Assembly: GCA_036784855.1 (NCBI GenBank)
Contig: JAZDSV010000027.1
Coordinates: 17,501-81,500 of the forward strand
Reading direction: 5' to 3'
Length of the DNA stretch: 64,000 nt
Origin: Aphelidium insulamus
Lineage: Eukaryota; Aphelidiomycota; Aphelidea; Aphelidiaceae
In this document: piece by piece, positions 33,150 to 45,200 of the stretch
How positions within the stretch are numbered: position 1 is the stretch's first letter
How the letters are laid out: every line of letters starts with the position of its first letter
The notes under the pieces: generated by a model
What the model saw: the letters and a program-made list of their open reading frames with translations, nothing else
Told to the model about the DNA's origin: nothing
The model's database searches: none
Position numbers and translations under genes: made by a program

Positions 33150-33528
33150 CTGTGATTTGAGACGGCCAGGAATGTATGTACAATGTCCAGAATAAACAGC
33201 GGTTTTAACGATCCATTTTCTCCATCTCGCAGCTAATATCAATTCGAAATTGTAAAACACATTACATGATTATATGACAAAAAAAATCTGACGCAAAAAT
33301 AGCCAGAAAATGCGAAAGCTCGCATTTAACGATTGGGCAGCCCGCCAGGATCAATGTAAGGGTATGCTACATGATATTTACCAATATATTTAATATATTT
33401 GTCTGTGGCCGTCATGAAGGCAACCGCTTGCAGCTTGCTTGAGCGTTGTGGGCAATAATTTCATCATCCATAATAAACCCACACATTTCAATTCATATAT
33501 TTAATACCAATACTAGATACACTATAGA
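33150..33528. other. Intergenic, no gene recognised
   Basis: About 380 bp between convergent genes; A/T-rich, with AATAAA on the plus strand at 33193 (probably for the cysteine-rich gene). Nothing else seen. Confidence 0.45.
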
Positions 33529-34443
33529 TCACTGGAGTGGCAGAGAGGGCGCATAGGCATAGCCAGTTTGGCGCAACAACTCGGCCACACTCTGCTGCTG
33601 CTGCTGCTGCTGATTGTCACCACCGCTGTCACCACCACCACGCGGGCCAAACAGTTGACGGGCCGATCTCCGCACGGGCGTCACGGCAAACTTGGCGCCC
33701 AGTCTGTCCTGGTCGCGTTTACGTGCCAGTCGCACCGGTGTCAGCGCCGTCACGGTGCCCGCATCCACTGATCGGATGGCGTAGGCGGACTTTGACCGGC
33801 GCAGCGCTGGGGGCTGCGTCTGTGTCGCAGTTTTCGGTCTGGATGGGTGTGCAAGTGGTGACTGTTGGTGAGGTGGCTGTGCATGTGTCGACTGTTGAGT
33901 ATTGTAGAGTATTGTGGAGGTATCACCGGCCGGGGTAGACTTGAGGTGGCGATGTGCATTGCGAGACAAGTCCAGCCGCCTCTTCAGCGCCGCCGGTGTG
34001 AGATCGAGCTGTGCGAGTGTGGAGCGCAGCTCGGTGACAGTGTCGTCGGCATTGTCCAGCGGTAATTTCTGAGATCTCTGTGGCGTTGTTGGCGGTGCTG
34101 GTATTGTTGTTTTAGCGGTGATGGCGGGAAGATTGCCACAGACAACGTTGCCGGCACTGTTACTGGCACCGGTGATGCTGGCGAGGGCGGGTCGTTGTGG
34201 CTTCCCGTGAGACTTGGCGCTGGTCAGTGTCGACGGATGTGAATGATGCGCATTTGACTGCCGGGAGGGCACATGCTGTTTCTGGCGATTGTGGTTGTGT
34301 GAGTGTTGCTGGGGTCGAACCATGCGCGGAGGCACGATATGCGAGGGGACTCTAGGGGCGACGTAGACCAGGTACGGTCGCTGCTCGTCCGCCACCGAGT
34401 ACCGGCTGTGGTCAATGTTTTGCCATCGGCGCTGCTCGGCCAT
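33529..34443 (-). CDS. Disordered basic protein with TPVR motifs
   Basis: Single minus-strand exon, 304 aa, start MAEQRR at 34443. Not recognised. Almost wholly low-complexity: Pro, His, Ser, Gln and Arg rich, with a predicted helix around DTVTELRSTLAQLDLTPAAL, two related basic motifs (TALTPVRLARKRDQDRLG and FAVTPVRRSARQLFG) and a seven-Gln run before a short C-terminal helix (SVAELLRQTGYAYAP). TPVR and RRSAR motifs are frequent in mitotic spindle and chromatin proteins as CDK-type sites, but this is a weak hint only. The opposite strand is also open for long stretches, as expected from G/C-rich repetitive codons. The start codon, the conserved-looking termini and lack of stops support it as a real gene. 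Confidence 0.55.
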   Translation of the reverse strand: MAEQRRWQNIDHSRYSVADEQRPYLVYVAPRVPSHIVPPRMVRPQQHSHNHNRQKQHVPSRQSNAHHSHPSTLTSAKSHGKPQRPALASITGASNSAGNVVCGNLPAITAKTTIPAPPTTPQRSQKLPLDNADDTVTELRSTLAQLDLTPAALKRRLDLSRNAHRHLKSTPAGDTSTILYNTQQSTHAQPPHQQSPLAHPSRPKTATQTQPPALRRSKSAYAIRSVDAGTVTALTPVRLARKRDQDRLGAKFAVTPVRRSARQLFGPRGGGDSGGDNQQQQQQQSVAELLRQTGYAYAPSLPLQ

Positions 34444-34783
34444 TTGTATTATTTCTGTGATTTGTATTTGTATTTAATGTGTGTGTGTACGCGGTATGTA
34501 CATATGTTCACAGGGTTTCCAGAATTGTATCAACCATTGGGACTAGTGGGGGCTGAGAGTGTCAATGTATACACATACATTACATATCTCAATACTAATT
34601 AATGTAATTAAATCCACTGACTGCAGATAGACCTCGGCGACTCGGCGAGACCCCGACCGGCTGATTGCATGTGTACACGCATAATACATAATACACACAT
34701 ACATAATGTGTGTGTACATACATACATGCATGCGCTGTAAATTGCAGCGGACGCTCAAGTTCCAGGGGTTAAATGTGCGCTGA

Positions 34784-34790
34784 CCAATCA
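34784..34790 (+). promoter_or_regulatory. CCAATCA element upstream of the ankyrin gene
   Basis: CCAATCA 52 bp before the preferred start codon at 34842; part of the shared upstream motif set listed under 27042. Confidence 0.4.
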
Positions 34791-34841
34791 TATCGCGCAA
34801 AATGCACAGCGTGCAATATTGCATCTCTGGCCGGCTTTCTG

Positions 34842-36830
34842 ATGAATGTTGCAATGTTGGCTACCGTGCTATGCTCGCTGCTCTGTTCCGTTGCCGCGAT
34901 GCCATCTCTGGAGGGCGTAGGTGGTACTGACAATTCTCTCGTCAAGTTTATATGCACAAATGGCATCTCGATCGCGAGTGATCGCGGCACGGTGATGCAG
35001 CTGCCAGATGCCGCGTGGAGCAAACTCGTGTCTGCTGCCGATAACAGCAGGGAACCGCTATTAGATGAGTATGAGGTGCGCTATGAGAATTGTGAGATGC
35101 TTGAATATGCACTGGACGTGTACCGGCGTGGCGTGTTTCCGCGGCTCTACGATGAAGTTGTTGCCGACATCAACATCGATCAAGGTGCTGGCGATGACTT
35201 CGATTTGTTCGGTACAGATTCCGACGGCGCTGCTGATATCCACCGCGTTCAAGGTGCTGTCGACGACGCATTAGAGGCCAAAGTCACCCTGGTTATCAAT
35301 GATTCACATGCAGCGAGCGACGATCCGAACGCGATTTTTTGGCGCGAGTGGGACCAACTCGGTCTTCCACTGCCGTTTTCCTCGCTCACTTATGCCGCCA
35401 GGCGCGGTTGGGTCAAGGCAGCTGAGATGCTGCTCAAGCGCGGTGCAGATATGCGCCAGCGTAAAGCTGCTCTCCGCACTGCAAAGCTACAGCAGCGAGG
35501 GGATTTGCTTGCATTGCTAAAGAGTTTCGGCGCCGAACCAACTACTGATCTCTGGCGGTCAAATAACTACTGCAGACGTTCTTTAGCAAGTACACCTGGA
35601 TTCCCTACGCCCATAAACAACGGGCTTGAAATGGTTCCGTACACTGAAGACGAGCTACACCCACAGTCTGATTTGCCTCCACCGTATGTCCACGATGACG
35701 AGTATCGATATTTTGGTCGACATTACATCTTATTGTTCCGGGCCGCAGCCGACGGGCGTGCAATGGCAATCCTGCAACTCATTCAAAAGTATTCTGTCGA
35801 GCTGACGCTGAGTACACAGTCTGGCAGAACCGCATTGCATGTTGCCGCCAGTAACGGTCACGTCGATGCTATCAATGTGCTTTTGGCAAATGGGGCCGAC
35901 CCGTATGCCAAAGTCGAAATGCCTTACAATCCACGTGCTGCGCCAAATGATCACCTCGATGAAGTTGCTCTGCATACCGCCATTGAAGCTGGTCACACAG
36001 CGGCAGCCGGAGCACTCATTGACGGCATGGATGAATTTAATATCTGTCGACGTGACGGTGCAAACGCTACGCCGCTGTACGTGGCTGCCTTGAACGGTAA
36101 CATGCCAGTGGTTAGCCTGTTGATTGATCGTGGCGCCGAGGTCAACTTTCCGTATATGTATGGCGAGCCAGCAATTTTTGCAGCTGTCATCAGTGGCAAC
36201 ATCAAAATAGTTGAGCTGATTCTGAAGAGTGCATTTCACAGATTTTCTTGGCACAAGCTGGTAGCTATTGCACTTGAAAGCAACAATTCCGAGGAAATGG
36301 CACTGTTCTTGCTGGATAATATTTACAGTAGCGATTATCAAAGAGATTTATTTGAGAAGTTGGTATGTGAAGATCAGATTGGCTTGTTGCACCAAGCGGT
36401 GTACAACGGTTGGATTAGAGTTGCGGAGAGGTTGCTGGCATCTGGCGCCAATATTAATGCAAAGACGGAAGGGGGATGGCTTCATCGGAAGTATATCTGG
36501 CCTGGAGAAACCCCGCTATTCATTGCTGCTCGACGTGAAAATATAGGCATGATCAAGTTCCTGCTCAGTAATGGTGCAAGAACTATGAACGTGAACAGTG
36601 CCGAACAGTCGGCATTGCAATATTCGGTTGCCATGGGCATGCTGGATGTGGCCAAATGTTTCCTAAGTTTGGATGGGATCACTGACGGTGAGGTGAAAGA
36701 TGCATTCAACGTTGCCAAAAAGTACCAGCAAGATAAGATAGCCGCAATGATTCAACAACACTATCCGCATCTGCTACCATTAAAGTGGCCGTGGCAGAAT
36801 TTGCTACGCAGATTCCGTGTCTGGGGCTAA
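34842..36830 (+). CDS. Secreted ankyrin-repeat protein 1
   Basis: Single exon, 662 aa from Met 34842 (an in-frame Met at 34773 would put 23 residues before the signal peptide). The N-terminus MNVAMLATVLCSLLCSVAA is a signal peptide. After an acidic region the chain holds at least eight ankyrin units: LTYAARRGWVKAAEMLLKRG, GRTALHVAASNGHVDAINV, ALHTAIEAGHTAAAGALID, TPLYVAALNGNMPVVSLLI, AIFAAVISGNIKIVELIL, LLHQAVYNGWIRVAERLL, TPLFIAARRENIGMIKFLL, ALQYSVAMGMLDVAKCFL. Ankyrin repeats bind proteins and are normally intracellular; a signal peptide on them suggests export, as in effector-like families of parasites (inference). Two more genes here (48901 and 54581 minus) have the same design, with diverged sequence. 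A perfect hairpin follows 10 bp after the stop. Confidence 0.8.
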   Translation: MNVAMLATVLCSLLCSVAAMPSLEGVGGTDNSLVKFICTNGISIASDRGTVMQLPDAAWSKLVSAADNSREPLLDEYEVRYENCEMLEYALDVYRRGVFPRLYDEVVADINIDQGAGDDFDLFGTDSDGAADIHRVQGAVDDALEAKVTLVINDSHAASDDPNAIFWREWDQLGLPLPFSSLTYAARRGWVKAAEMLLKRGADMRQRKAALRTAKLQQRGDLLALLKSFGAEPTTDLWRSNNYCRRSLASTPGFPTPINNGLEMVPYTEDELHPQSDLPPPYVHDDEYRYFGRHYILLFRAAADGRAMAILQLIQKYSVELTLSTQSGRTALHVAASNGHVDAINVLLANGADPYAKVEMPYNPRAAPNDHLDEVALHTAIEAGHTAAAGALIDGMDEFNICRRDGANATPLYVAALNGNMPVVSLLIDRGAEVNFPYMYGEPAIFAAVISGNIKIVELILKSAFHRFSWHKLVAIALESNNSEEMALFLLDNIYSSDYQRDLFEKLVCEDQIGLLHQAVYNGWIRVAERLLASGANINAKTEGGWLHRKYIWPGETPLFIAARRENIGMIKFLLSNGARTMNVNSAEQSALQYSVAMGMLDVAKCFLSLDGITDGEVKDAFNVAKKYQQDKIAAMIQQHYPHLLPLKWPWQNLLRRFRVWG

Positions 36831-36840
36831 TGCCTCGCTA

Positions 36841-36865
36841 AACTTTTAATGCTTCATTAAAAGTT
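36841..36865 (+). terminator. Stem-loop after the ankyrin gene
   Basis: AACTTTTAATG and CATTAAAAGTT form a perfect 11-bp stem with a three-base loop, 10 bp after the stop. Could be a 3'-end signal or chance in A/T-rich sequence. Confidence 0.35.
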
Positions 36866-36999
36866 AAATTAATTTTTAAATTTAAATTAGTAAATTTTAG
36901 ATTTAAATTAGTAAATCATCACCATATGAAAGCGCCAGACAACTATTTACAAAAATGTGCACTTTCTGCCCTCTCGATTGACCCTCTCCACCTTGACGT

Positions 37000-37006
37000 C
37001 CAATCA
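37000..37006 (+). promoter_or_regulatory. CCAATCA element upstream of RAP1
   Basis: CCAATCACAG 32 bp before the RAP1 start codon, the same core and flank (GTCCAATCACAG) as before the second ankyrin gene at 48824. Confidence 0.35.
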
Positions 37007-37037
37007 CAGAAGCCACAGCTAAAACACCTGAAACCGA

Positions 37038-38463
37038 ATGCGATTCAGTGCCGTCGAGGACGACAAGTTGCGCCGCGCCGTCAGCAAGCACCTGTCCGTA
37101 GGCGGCGAGCTGTCTGCGGCCTTCTTTGACGAGCTGGCCAATGATGTATGTTGTTGTGGCGTGCCCCTGTTCTGGTGCTGGTCCTCTTTCTTGCCTCTGG
37201 CTCACTCACACTGCCCTGTGTGCAGTTCACTCGCCGCACGGCCGCCTCTCTGCAGCGCCGCTGGGACATCATTGGCCGCGATGTGCCCTCACCTTCCGTC
37301 AACACTGCCATAGTGAACAGACATGCACCCACGGCTCCATCCATGCAGTCTGCCACACCGTCGGCCCCCAGTGGTACTCAGTCAAGGTATGATAACGGCA
37401 TATGTATGTACAATTGTTATTTGAAGTGGCACTCACAGCCCGACCATACAGCGGCGTGCACCCCACACCCAAGGTTACAGTGACGGCGGAACGCACAATT
37501 AAGGCATTCACCAGTCACGCATACACTACGCCGTACACGACGGCAAGGACACTTTCGGCAGCTGCCACAGAGCCCCCACCACCGCGAGCTGTGCCAAATA
37601 TGCCCGCCCAGTCACAACCACCACAGTCGCTGGGCAAAGAGTTTTACCGTCCCAGCCGTGAAGGAACAACTTCCACTGGCACCAAACGACCTCCACCACC
37701 GCCAGCCACATCACCGCTGCAGCCACGCGGCATAGCTGTTACTGCCCCCAGTCCACACATCAAAAAGTCCAAACGACCGGTATACCGCGACGCCATTGAA
37801 CTGGCGCTGCTGGAGAAGGAGAAGCAGTTGAAACAGTCGAATGAGGTAATCAGTCAACCTGTGCAGCAAGAGCAATACAGCGATGTCGCCGACGGTGCCG
37901 ACAACGACGACGAGGAAGAGGAAGAGGAAATGATGATGTCTGATGGAGACAGACAAATGAACCAGTACTTGATGTCGGCCAGCAGCGCTGTCAAGCGAGC
38001 AAAGAGACACACTGCTTCATCGGAAGATGAGGATGCATTCATGGAGACTGTGAGCAGAATTGCCCGAGATACCAATTGCACCGTGGACAAGGTGCTGCAC
38101 ATGTCCTTCATGTGCACCGGGGACTGGAGTCTGACACGGTGCTGTCTGGAGGATGACCCGATAGGTGAGTGCACAGATGCTTAAACTCAACTAACTTACT
38201 ATCATACCCTGGTAGCGTATCGAGACCTGATGTTCAGTGTGTATGACGACACCATTTTGCAGCGACACATCTACAAGACGGTGTTTGGCGTGCCCGACGA
38301 TCAGCTGCGGCCGGCAATACGCCCCGGCGATCAGTGGGAATCAGAGTACGGTGATGTGGAGGAGATGACACGTGTGCGCGGCAAGTACATTGTGCAAAAG
38401 AGGTTGAAGTTTCTGCGGCGCATAGACCAGGCGCAGATGGACAGGTTGCGTCAAAGCAGTTAA
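37038..38463 (+). CDS. RAP1: Telomeric RAP1 / TRF2-interacting protein
   Basis: Exons 37038-37145, 37226-37386, 37452-38164, 38216-38463 (409 aa; introns 80, 65, 51 bp, phases consistent). The N-terminus is a Myb-like domain: RFSAVEDDKLRRAVSKHL ... FFDELAN/DFTRRTAASLQRRW, the junction falling inside it, which supports the intron. A long acidic, Pro-rich linker carries a KKSKRP-type basic signal and an EEEEEE run. The C-terminal about 110 residues match the RAP1 C-terminal (RCT) domain: VDKVLHMSFMCTGDWSLTR, LMFSVYDDTILQ, KTVFGV and VRGKYIVQKRLKFLRR, lining up with human TERF2IP (W..DD..L ... KFG ... R..F). RAP1 caps telomeres. The BRCT domain of human and yeast RAP1 is absent. Call rests on domain order and motif match; fairly sure. 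Confidence 0.8.
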
Positions 38464-38684
38464 TAATATCTAAGTTGATCCCTGGTAATAGAAGTCCATT
38501 AAATCCTTATGGATTAATCAACGTAAATACCAATGTGCTTTGACAAGGCAACATGCAGTTAAAGGAGCGGCTAAACAACGGGTTAACTGCGGCTAAACAG
38601 CGGGTAAAAAATCTTTCCAGGGTTAAATAAGAGCCACGCTAATGCAATGAAGGCACATAATAAAAAAAATGTTAAACAGCCACT

Positions 38685-39024
38685 GTCACTTAATCTAAAG
38701 GTCCCGTGTTCGGTCCACGGTTACCGCAGCTTGTATTTTCTGTACCTGGAGCGATGTTTAGCGCGCCGAGTTGATTTTCTCCCTTTCATTATCGAATCTC
38801 TAGGAGCATTTGGTACTCGAACTATTTCTATTGTCCGACGTATTGGCCGAGCCCTGGCAGACGTGGACAACCTTGCGGCTTCTGTCAGCATTCAGCGAGT
38901 GTGGCAACGACTCTCTTTTATTGTGGCGCATGAGACGGCTATGGCACTGGCCGCGCGGCAGTAATTGACTCACTTTAATAAACTCCTTTCACAAAAAAAA
39001 AAAAAAAAAAAAGGTCACTTAATC
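38685..39024 (+). mobile_element. 5'-truncated LINE insertion with target-site duplication
   Basis: The 11-mer GTCACTTAATC occurs at 38685-38695 and 39014-39024 and brackets a 318-bp insert. The insert carries the last 85-90 codons of a reverse-transcriptase-like ORF (ARRVDFLPFIIESLGAFG ... SIVRRIGRALAD ... AMALAARQ, stop at 38962), a 20-bp 3' UTR with AATAAA at 38977, and an A-tract of about 20. This is the structure of a target-primed, 5'-truncated non-LTR retrotransposon. The frame is intact in the surviving part, so the insertion looks recent. Confidence 0.75.
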
Positions 39025-39253
39025 AAACTCAACACACTGTCACAAAGCAGGTTCGCCTGGCTGTCTGTCTGTCCCCTCCTCGTCATCCTTCACTCACTCA
39101 CTCACCGCACATTCACAGAGTGCACAGACATTGCACACTGATATATACGCTGCTGCGCATCCACGTGGAGGTTCCAGCAGTGATTGTACAGTTTTAGGTT
39201 GGCGTATCAACTGCCTCTGTCATGCCCGCTCACTACTCCACTCAGGCCTCGGC

Positions 39254-42200
39254 ATGGCTTCGTCAACAGTAGTGTGGACGGCCACGCTGCTGTGCGGCCT
39301 GTGCGCTGTGGTCGTCTACCTTGGCTTCTCTATGCTGCAGCGCCGTTTGGGTGTCAAGGTGGGCAGAGTGGCGCTGGGCGCGGCGTATGATATCAGATCT
39401 ACGTCGACGTCATCCACATCCCGGCTCTCATTCAGCCTGGGCGCCGCGCGGATATCTCTACGTCTATTCGGTGGTGTTGCCTATGATAATGGCGGTGGTG
39501 GTGGTGGTGGCACTGCTGCAGGGACGGTTGAGGCTGCCGGGTCACACTATCGGCCGCTACTGCATGGATTGGTGCACATTCACTTGCACGACTTGGCCAT
39601 CTCCGTTAAGCGCGATTTCGTATCCAGCACTAGCTCTGCCACACCGCCACAACAAGCTTCTGGATTAGTATTATTAGTGCTGCAGCAAGTGGGTTTGGTG
39701 CCTTCTGAGGTTGCCGTCGATGTGGCTCCGTGGTGGCTGTCTGCTCTGGCCATGTTACTCAGGTGGTTGGCGGTTCAGGTTGTACTACGACTCGTCACCA
39801 TCACGGCGCACAATGTTTGCGTGGACCTTTTGCGCGAGGAGCTGACTGTGCGCTGCGAGGACATTGGCACCTCCACAAGCTTCTTTCACACTGTGTCACA
39901 CGTGGAGGATTCCGTTCAACCAGTACATACTGACATTCAGCTCACATGGCTGGCCAAGTTTCTGATATCGCCGTCAGCTGCTGCAGCCGAGTACCTGGAC
40001 AGCATTGGTGTGGCTGGGCGGAGGCAGGCGCGTCGAGTCTCACTCACTCTCGGGCTGGCTGGGCTCTCCGTACTGGCAGCCGGTGTCGATAAACACGATA
40101 TCGGCACCTGCCAGTCACTCACGGTCACAGTGTCCACGGCAGTCTCGCGCTACTTGAATCGGTTTGCCCGGCCACACGTGGACATTGCTGCCACGCTGCT
40201 TTCCCTCAATGTCGACGCTGCAATGCGGCTTGCGGAGAGCACACGCAAACACTCTTCAACACCTGTCCGACCTTCAAGCACGCCGAATGATCGTCAGGTA
40301 TTTCGCTCGATGCTTTGCAGCTCTGGCGGATGGCGGTTTAGCGCCGCACTTAACCGAGTGCAAGTCAAGTCATCCAAGCTGCTTGCCAACTCAAAGCATA
40401 CAATTTGCTTGCGGTGGCAGTCGCTGTGCTTTGCAGTGGAACGGACAGCCACAGCGACGGCACCACGATTTGTCTACAACACCGACACTCTGACTGCCGT
40501 GAATGCAGCCGCTTCGATCACAGCTGGGATGTTACTTCAAGGTGTTTTGCGCACCTCTGTCAATGGCACCAAGTTTGAAGTCGCAGTTGGCTGTGACAAT
40601 GAAGACCTCACAGAGAGCCAATTGCTGTCTCTCCAGGCACTCGGCGTGGACATCTCTCTGCCGGTCGCTCTGTTGGAGAATGTCCTTGCCACACGGCCAG
40701 CAGCTGTCATTGCAAACCCCTCCTCCCCTCTCCTCTCTCCAACCATATCTGCGCCTTCACTACGGATTGCTGTTCGGCTCACCTCGCCCTCGATCTCTGT
40801 TGATTTCGACTACATGGCCGCGGTGATGGATTTTTTGCGTTCTATGAATTCCGCATCATCATCGGCAACAACAGCAACAAAGTCTTTGGCATCTCGACGA
40901 CATCAGCCAACGGGACTCCATCGCACCGCCATTGACCTGGCAGTCACCGTTACAGACGTTTCGGTGGCGCTGGCGGTTCGTCACAACAAGAGCCCACTTG
41001 GATCACCGAGCACATGGTCCATGCTTGGATGCGGCTGCAGATCGCTGGACTTTAGTGTCGCGTGGGACGAACGGCAAGGGCATCGCGCCGGCACACCACA
41101 ATCTCCATCGATCTCGCAATTCTTTGCCGCGGGCAACTTGCATCTCCGCGAACTGTATGTAAAGCTTTATGCCGGTGCCGAGTTGCCACGCAATGAACTG
41201 CCGCTGTCAATGGCAGCATGTCTTAATTTAAATGTGGATCCCGCCTTGGAGCTGACACGATTCGCCATCACGCTTTCCGCGACTGTTGGAGGCGGTGTAT
41301 TTGAACCAGATGCGGACTCGGTAGAAGGCAACAATTCAATCGACACGGAGACCAGCGTAGAATGCTCTGGACTTGCCGCGGTGCTCCACCGAAGCCGCAA
41401 TGTCACCCCTGCTGTTATCGACCCGTTCTTGCCTCATATGACTGCCAGCCGGTCAGCCGATACAACGAAGACAAACACTCCGCGCACTGCCGTCAACATG
41501 GCGGTAAAAATTCGGTGTCAAGATCTGTTATTGGCTATTGACGGCGGCGCTGCTGAAAGGCAAAACAACACTTTGATGGTGGGAGTGCGGATACCCACCA
41601 TTAGCGCAGACGTCAAGTTAGAACACGGACGCCACAACACGCTGAATGTCATGTGCGACAGTGGAGCGTTGGCCACATGGAGCGATATTGCGCGCCTTGA
41701 TAACTGCGTCGACAGCGTACAATTGTCCACTGCAAGCATCGAGTGCACACTGCCACATGCACGAGACGCTCCGCAGCGCATCAATGTAACGGCCAGTTCC
41801 TTCCACGGCGACTATTCACTCTCATTGCATATTGCGGCGTGGCGTGCCGCGCGCTACCTGCAATCATTGCTGGCTTCAACTGAAAGAGTTGATGCATCCC
41901 GACAAAGAACAGCCAAGAGTCTCCAACTCAATGTTCACCTCCAAGAATTCAACGCAAATGTTCACTTGGAATCTGGCTCCAAATTTGTTGTGCGACTTGC
42001 GGATATTGCAGTCTCAGCGGACAAGTCATCTACGGCAACATTTGACGGCACATGCGCCGCATTGACTGTCACGATGCGTGGTTACGATGCTGCCATGATC
42101 ACCGTGGACAGCGTGGCCGTGCAACAAGCTGTTGATGGATCTTCATCACGACCCCGGATCGCCGTCACCGCGGAGACGCTGTTTTGGCACTTGGCGCACG

Positions 42201-45200
42201 ACTGCGACTTTGCCCAGTTTGTCGACAGCGTGGCCATGCATGTCAAGTGTGTCAAGCAGCTGCACGCTCGTGGCATCCTGGTGGCCGACAAGGCCGTGCT
42301 GTCTGGCGTGGATTCTCTGCGCGCCTCCCAGTTCCAGACCATGCCGCGCATGGCCATCGCAGTCAAACACGTTTCAATCCTGTTTGAAGACGATCCATTT
42401 TTGGCGTCGCTTGCCCGAAACTTTTACGCCGGCCAGAAGGAGCAGTCGGCCCGTGCTCGCCGCGAGCATCTCTTTCACCGCAAGGTACACTTTTTTGTTA
42501 ATATAGGAAGACAGCTCTAACATTTACTGTAGGCTGCAGAGTATCGCGAAAGCGTGTCGTCGTACATGTCTGTGGAGCAGTTTGAGCAGGCGAAAGAACT
42601 ATTACACCAGGCTAATACACGGCTGTGGCGCGAACGATTGCAGAACCACTCCCGATCTATTGAGCATCTGTGCCGGTACCCGGGCGGACGATCCGTTCAT
42701 GCACCTTTGTTTTCCGTGACACTGCACGGCGTGGAGTTTGAAATAAGTCCGCCACAGCTATCGCTCGCCAGCACCGTGGAGGAGACGATTGTCGCATTGG
42801 ACCCTGAGTCTGGTGGCGCACTGCCTGCCGACTACGACCTCTTGGTTGCCATGGATATTCGGTTTGGCACCAGCGAGGCCACCGTGCGCCTGCGTGACTT
42901 TCCCACACCGCTGCTCACCATCCCCGGCGGTGGTGGCAAGTTCACAATCCGCGGCCTGCTGATTGTCAGTGAAGCGACGTCGGATATCCAAGTTTCGTCG
43001 CGGCGCATAACTATTCCCTTCAATGACAACAGCGAGGAAATGGTGATCTATCGCACGGTGCTGCCAACCAAGCTGCATGTCCTCATGGAGACCAAGCTGC
43101 CCGGCGACGATGGCGGCCAGGACAGCAGCCAGGTGCCGCTGCACATCTCACAGTTCTGCTACGGCATGTCGATCGAGCCGCACCTGGCCGACCTGAATCG
43201 GCGAATGTCCAGTCTGACACCGCCAAGCGCCGATCCCAGCCCGGCACTGGCGTTCTGGGACAAGATGCGGCTCCTTGTGCACGGCCACGTCCGGGTGCGC
43301 ATCCCGCGGCAGAGTGCATTCCGGGTGCGCTTAACTGGCGGCCGAGATCCGCACGTTGCCGTGGACAGCACCAGCATTGACCTGCTGTTCAGTGGCGGTG
43401 TCGACGTGCTGGTTGGTGCCAATCCCGGCGCGGACAGCGATTCGACGGCTCCCGTGGCCACTACCCCGGTCATTGCACGGTCTCCGATTCAGTTGTACTG
43501 TGCCGAAATCTCGATGGCTGTCCCAATGGCCAGTGCTGTGTCGGGAGATGCACGGCCGTACGGCGACGAGTCTGATGTGTTTGCCAGGTTGAGCGGTGGA
43601 GTCCATCTGGGAATCGGATTCGACTTTCAGGGCAGCGGCTCTGGCCGTCACGTAGACGTTGTCATGCGCCCAGCTCTCACCAGCAGCCGCGAGGTAAAAA
43701 TTATTTTGTGATTTTATATCGTGCTTATGCATACGTATTGTAGACTCTGACGGACTCGTTTGCCCCGATCCGCTCACACTCGATCGTGGTGAATGTGGCC
43801 GTGTCGGCTGCAACGATCGAAGAGCAACATTCGGCGCCGGTGGATGCCGGCATGGAGCGGCCGAGAAACTTTCTGGCACTGCACCACTCGATACTGCTGC
43901 ATTTTTCGCGCTTCTCCGCAGTGTACACCTCGGCGCTGACGGTGCTGCCAATCCGACGCGGCACTATATTCTACCCGCCGCCGGAGACGGCGCCTCCGAC
44001 GCAAAAGTTTTCACGCTACGTGCGCGGCGTGAACCTGCAGCTGAATCTGGCCGGCCTGCTGCTGGGCTACTCGAACGACAGCGCCGACTCCGAGATTGGT
44101 GTGCGCGCCCGTGTCAGCCAGATCCAGCTCTGTTTGTACATGCAGCAGCAGAATTTCTTGCCAAGGCAGCGCGGGACTGGCTGGGACGTGCTGGCCGCCG
44201 ACTATGACATGAGCAATCTGCAAATGCGCTGCGTGTCCGCCACCGCCTCCGACAACAACACCATTGACGACAGTGGCAGAGAGATTGTTGTAGTGCCGGC
44301 CACCGAGGAGTTGTCCGCACTGCCAACTTCAACGTCGATGCCATCTTCGTCCACCGCCACTTCCTCGCTGGCAGACACCTGTATTGCCCAAGAAGACCCG
44401 GCAATGTGGCGCATGGATTGCGGCGGAGATCGCGCTCCGGTGTGGGACGCCGAACAGTTTGAACCGCTGCTGTGGGCGCCGCGAGTCGTCTACTTTCGCC
44501 ACGGCTCCGACAAGGTGTTTGAGAGCCAGGAGTCGACGCAAATTGGCGCTCCGGCACGAGGTACCATTATACACTGTGTTGTACTGCATATGCTTGAAGA
44601 TTGTATTACATAATGTACGATTTGGACAAGACAGCCGTTTTTTGTTAAAGTTATAGTACCATGCTTATCGCGTATACTTTTTACAACACATGTAGATGTG
44701 AATATGATACAACTGCAATTGCTGCACAAGCGCCAGGAAGAGATCGAGGCGCAGATACAGCAGCACCAGGAGACGCTGAAACAGTGGGAGGACAGGATCC
44801 GAGTGTTTGGCGACGATGCACTGGCCAAACAGTCTCAGGCGCTTGTGGAGAAGCTGGGACAGACATACGAGAAGCGCACTGTGATACGCGAGCGCGTGGA
44901 CACCCTGATGGCCGCCATCACCAACAGCGGCCGTGCCAAACGGCAACGCAAGTCCCGCCACGAAATCATGAGCGCCCTGCGCAGCCGTCGCAGCAGTATC
45001 GCCACGCACCTGCGCAAACCCTCGGTGATTGCATTCGATCCGCGCGAGCTGGAGAAGAAGAAGGAGTTCCGGCACCGGTTCGTGGTGCACGGCCTGAAGG
45101 TGTTGTGGAATGTGCAGTTGCGCAGTCGCATATTCCAGCTGCTCGATCTGGCCCGGCATGGCAAGGCGTACCGTTTCTACATGCGCACGGCCGCCATCAA

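Noticed and set aside
38990-39012. A-tract as a sequencing artefact or gene poly(A)
   Set aside because: It is preceded by a LINE-like ORF end and AATAAA, and bracketed with the insert by 11-bp direct repeats, so it is best read as a retrotransposon tail.
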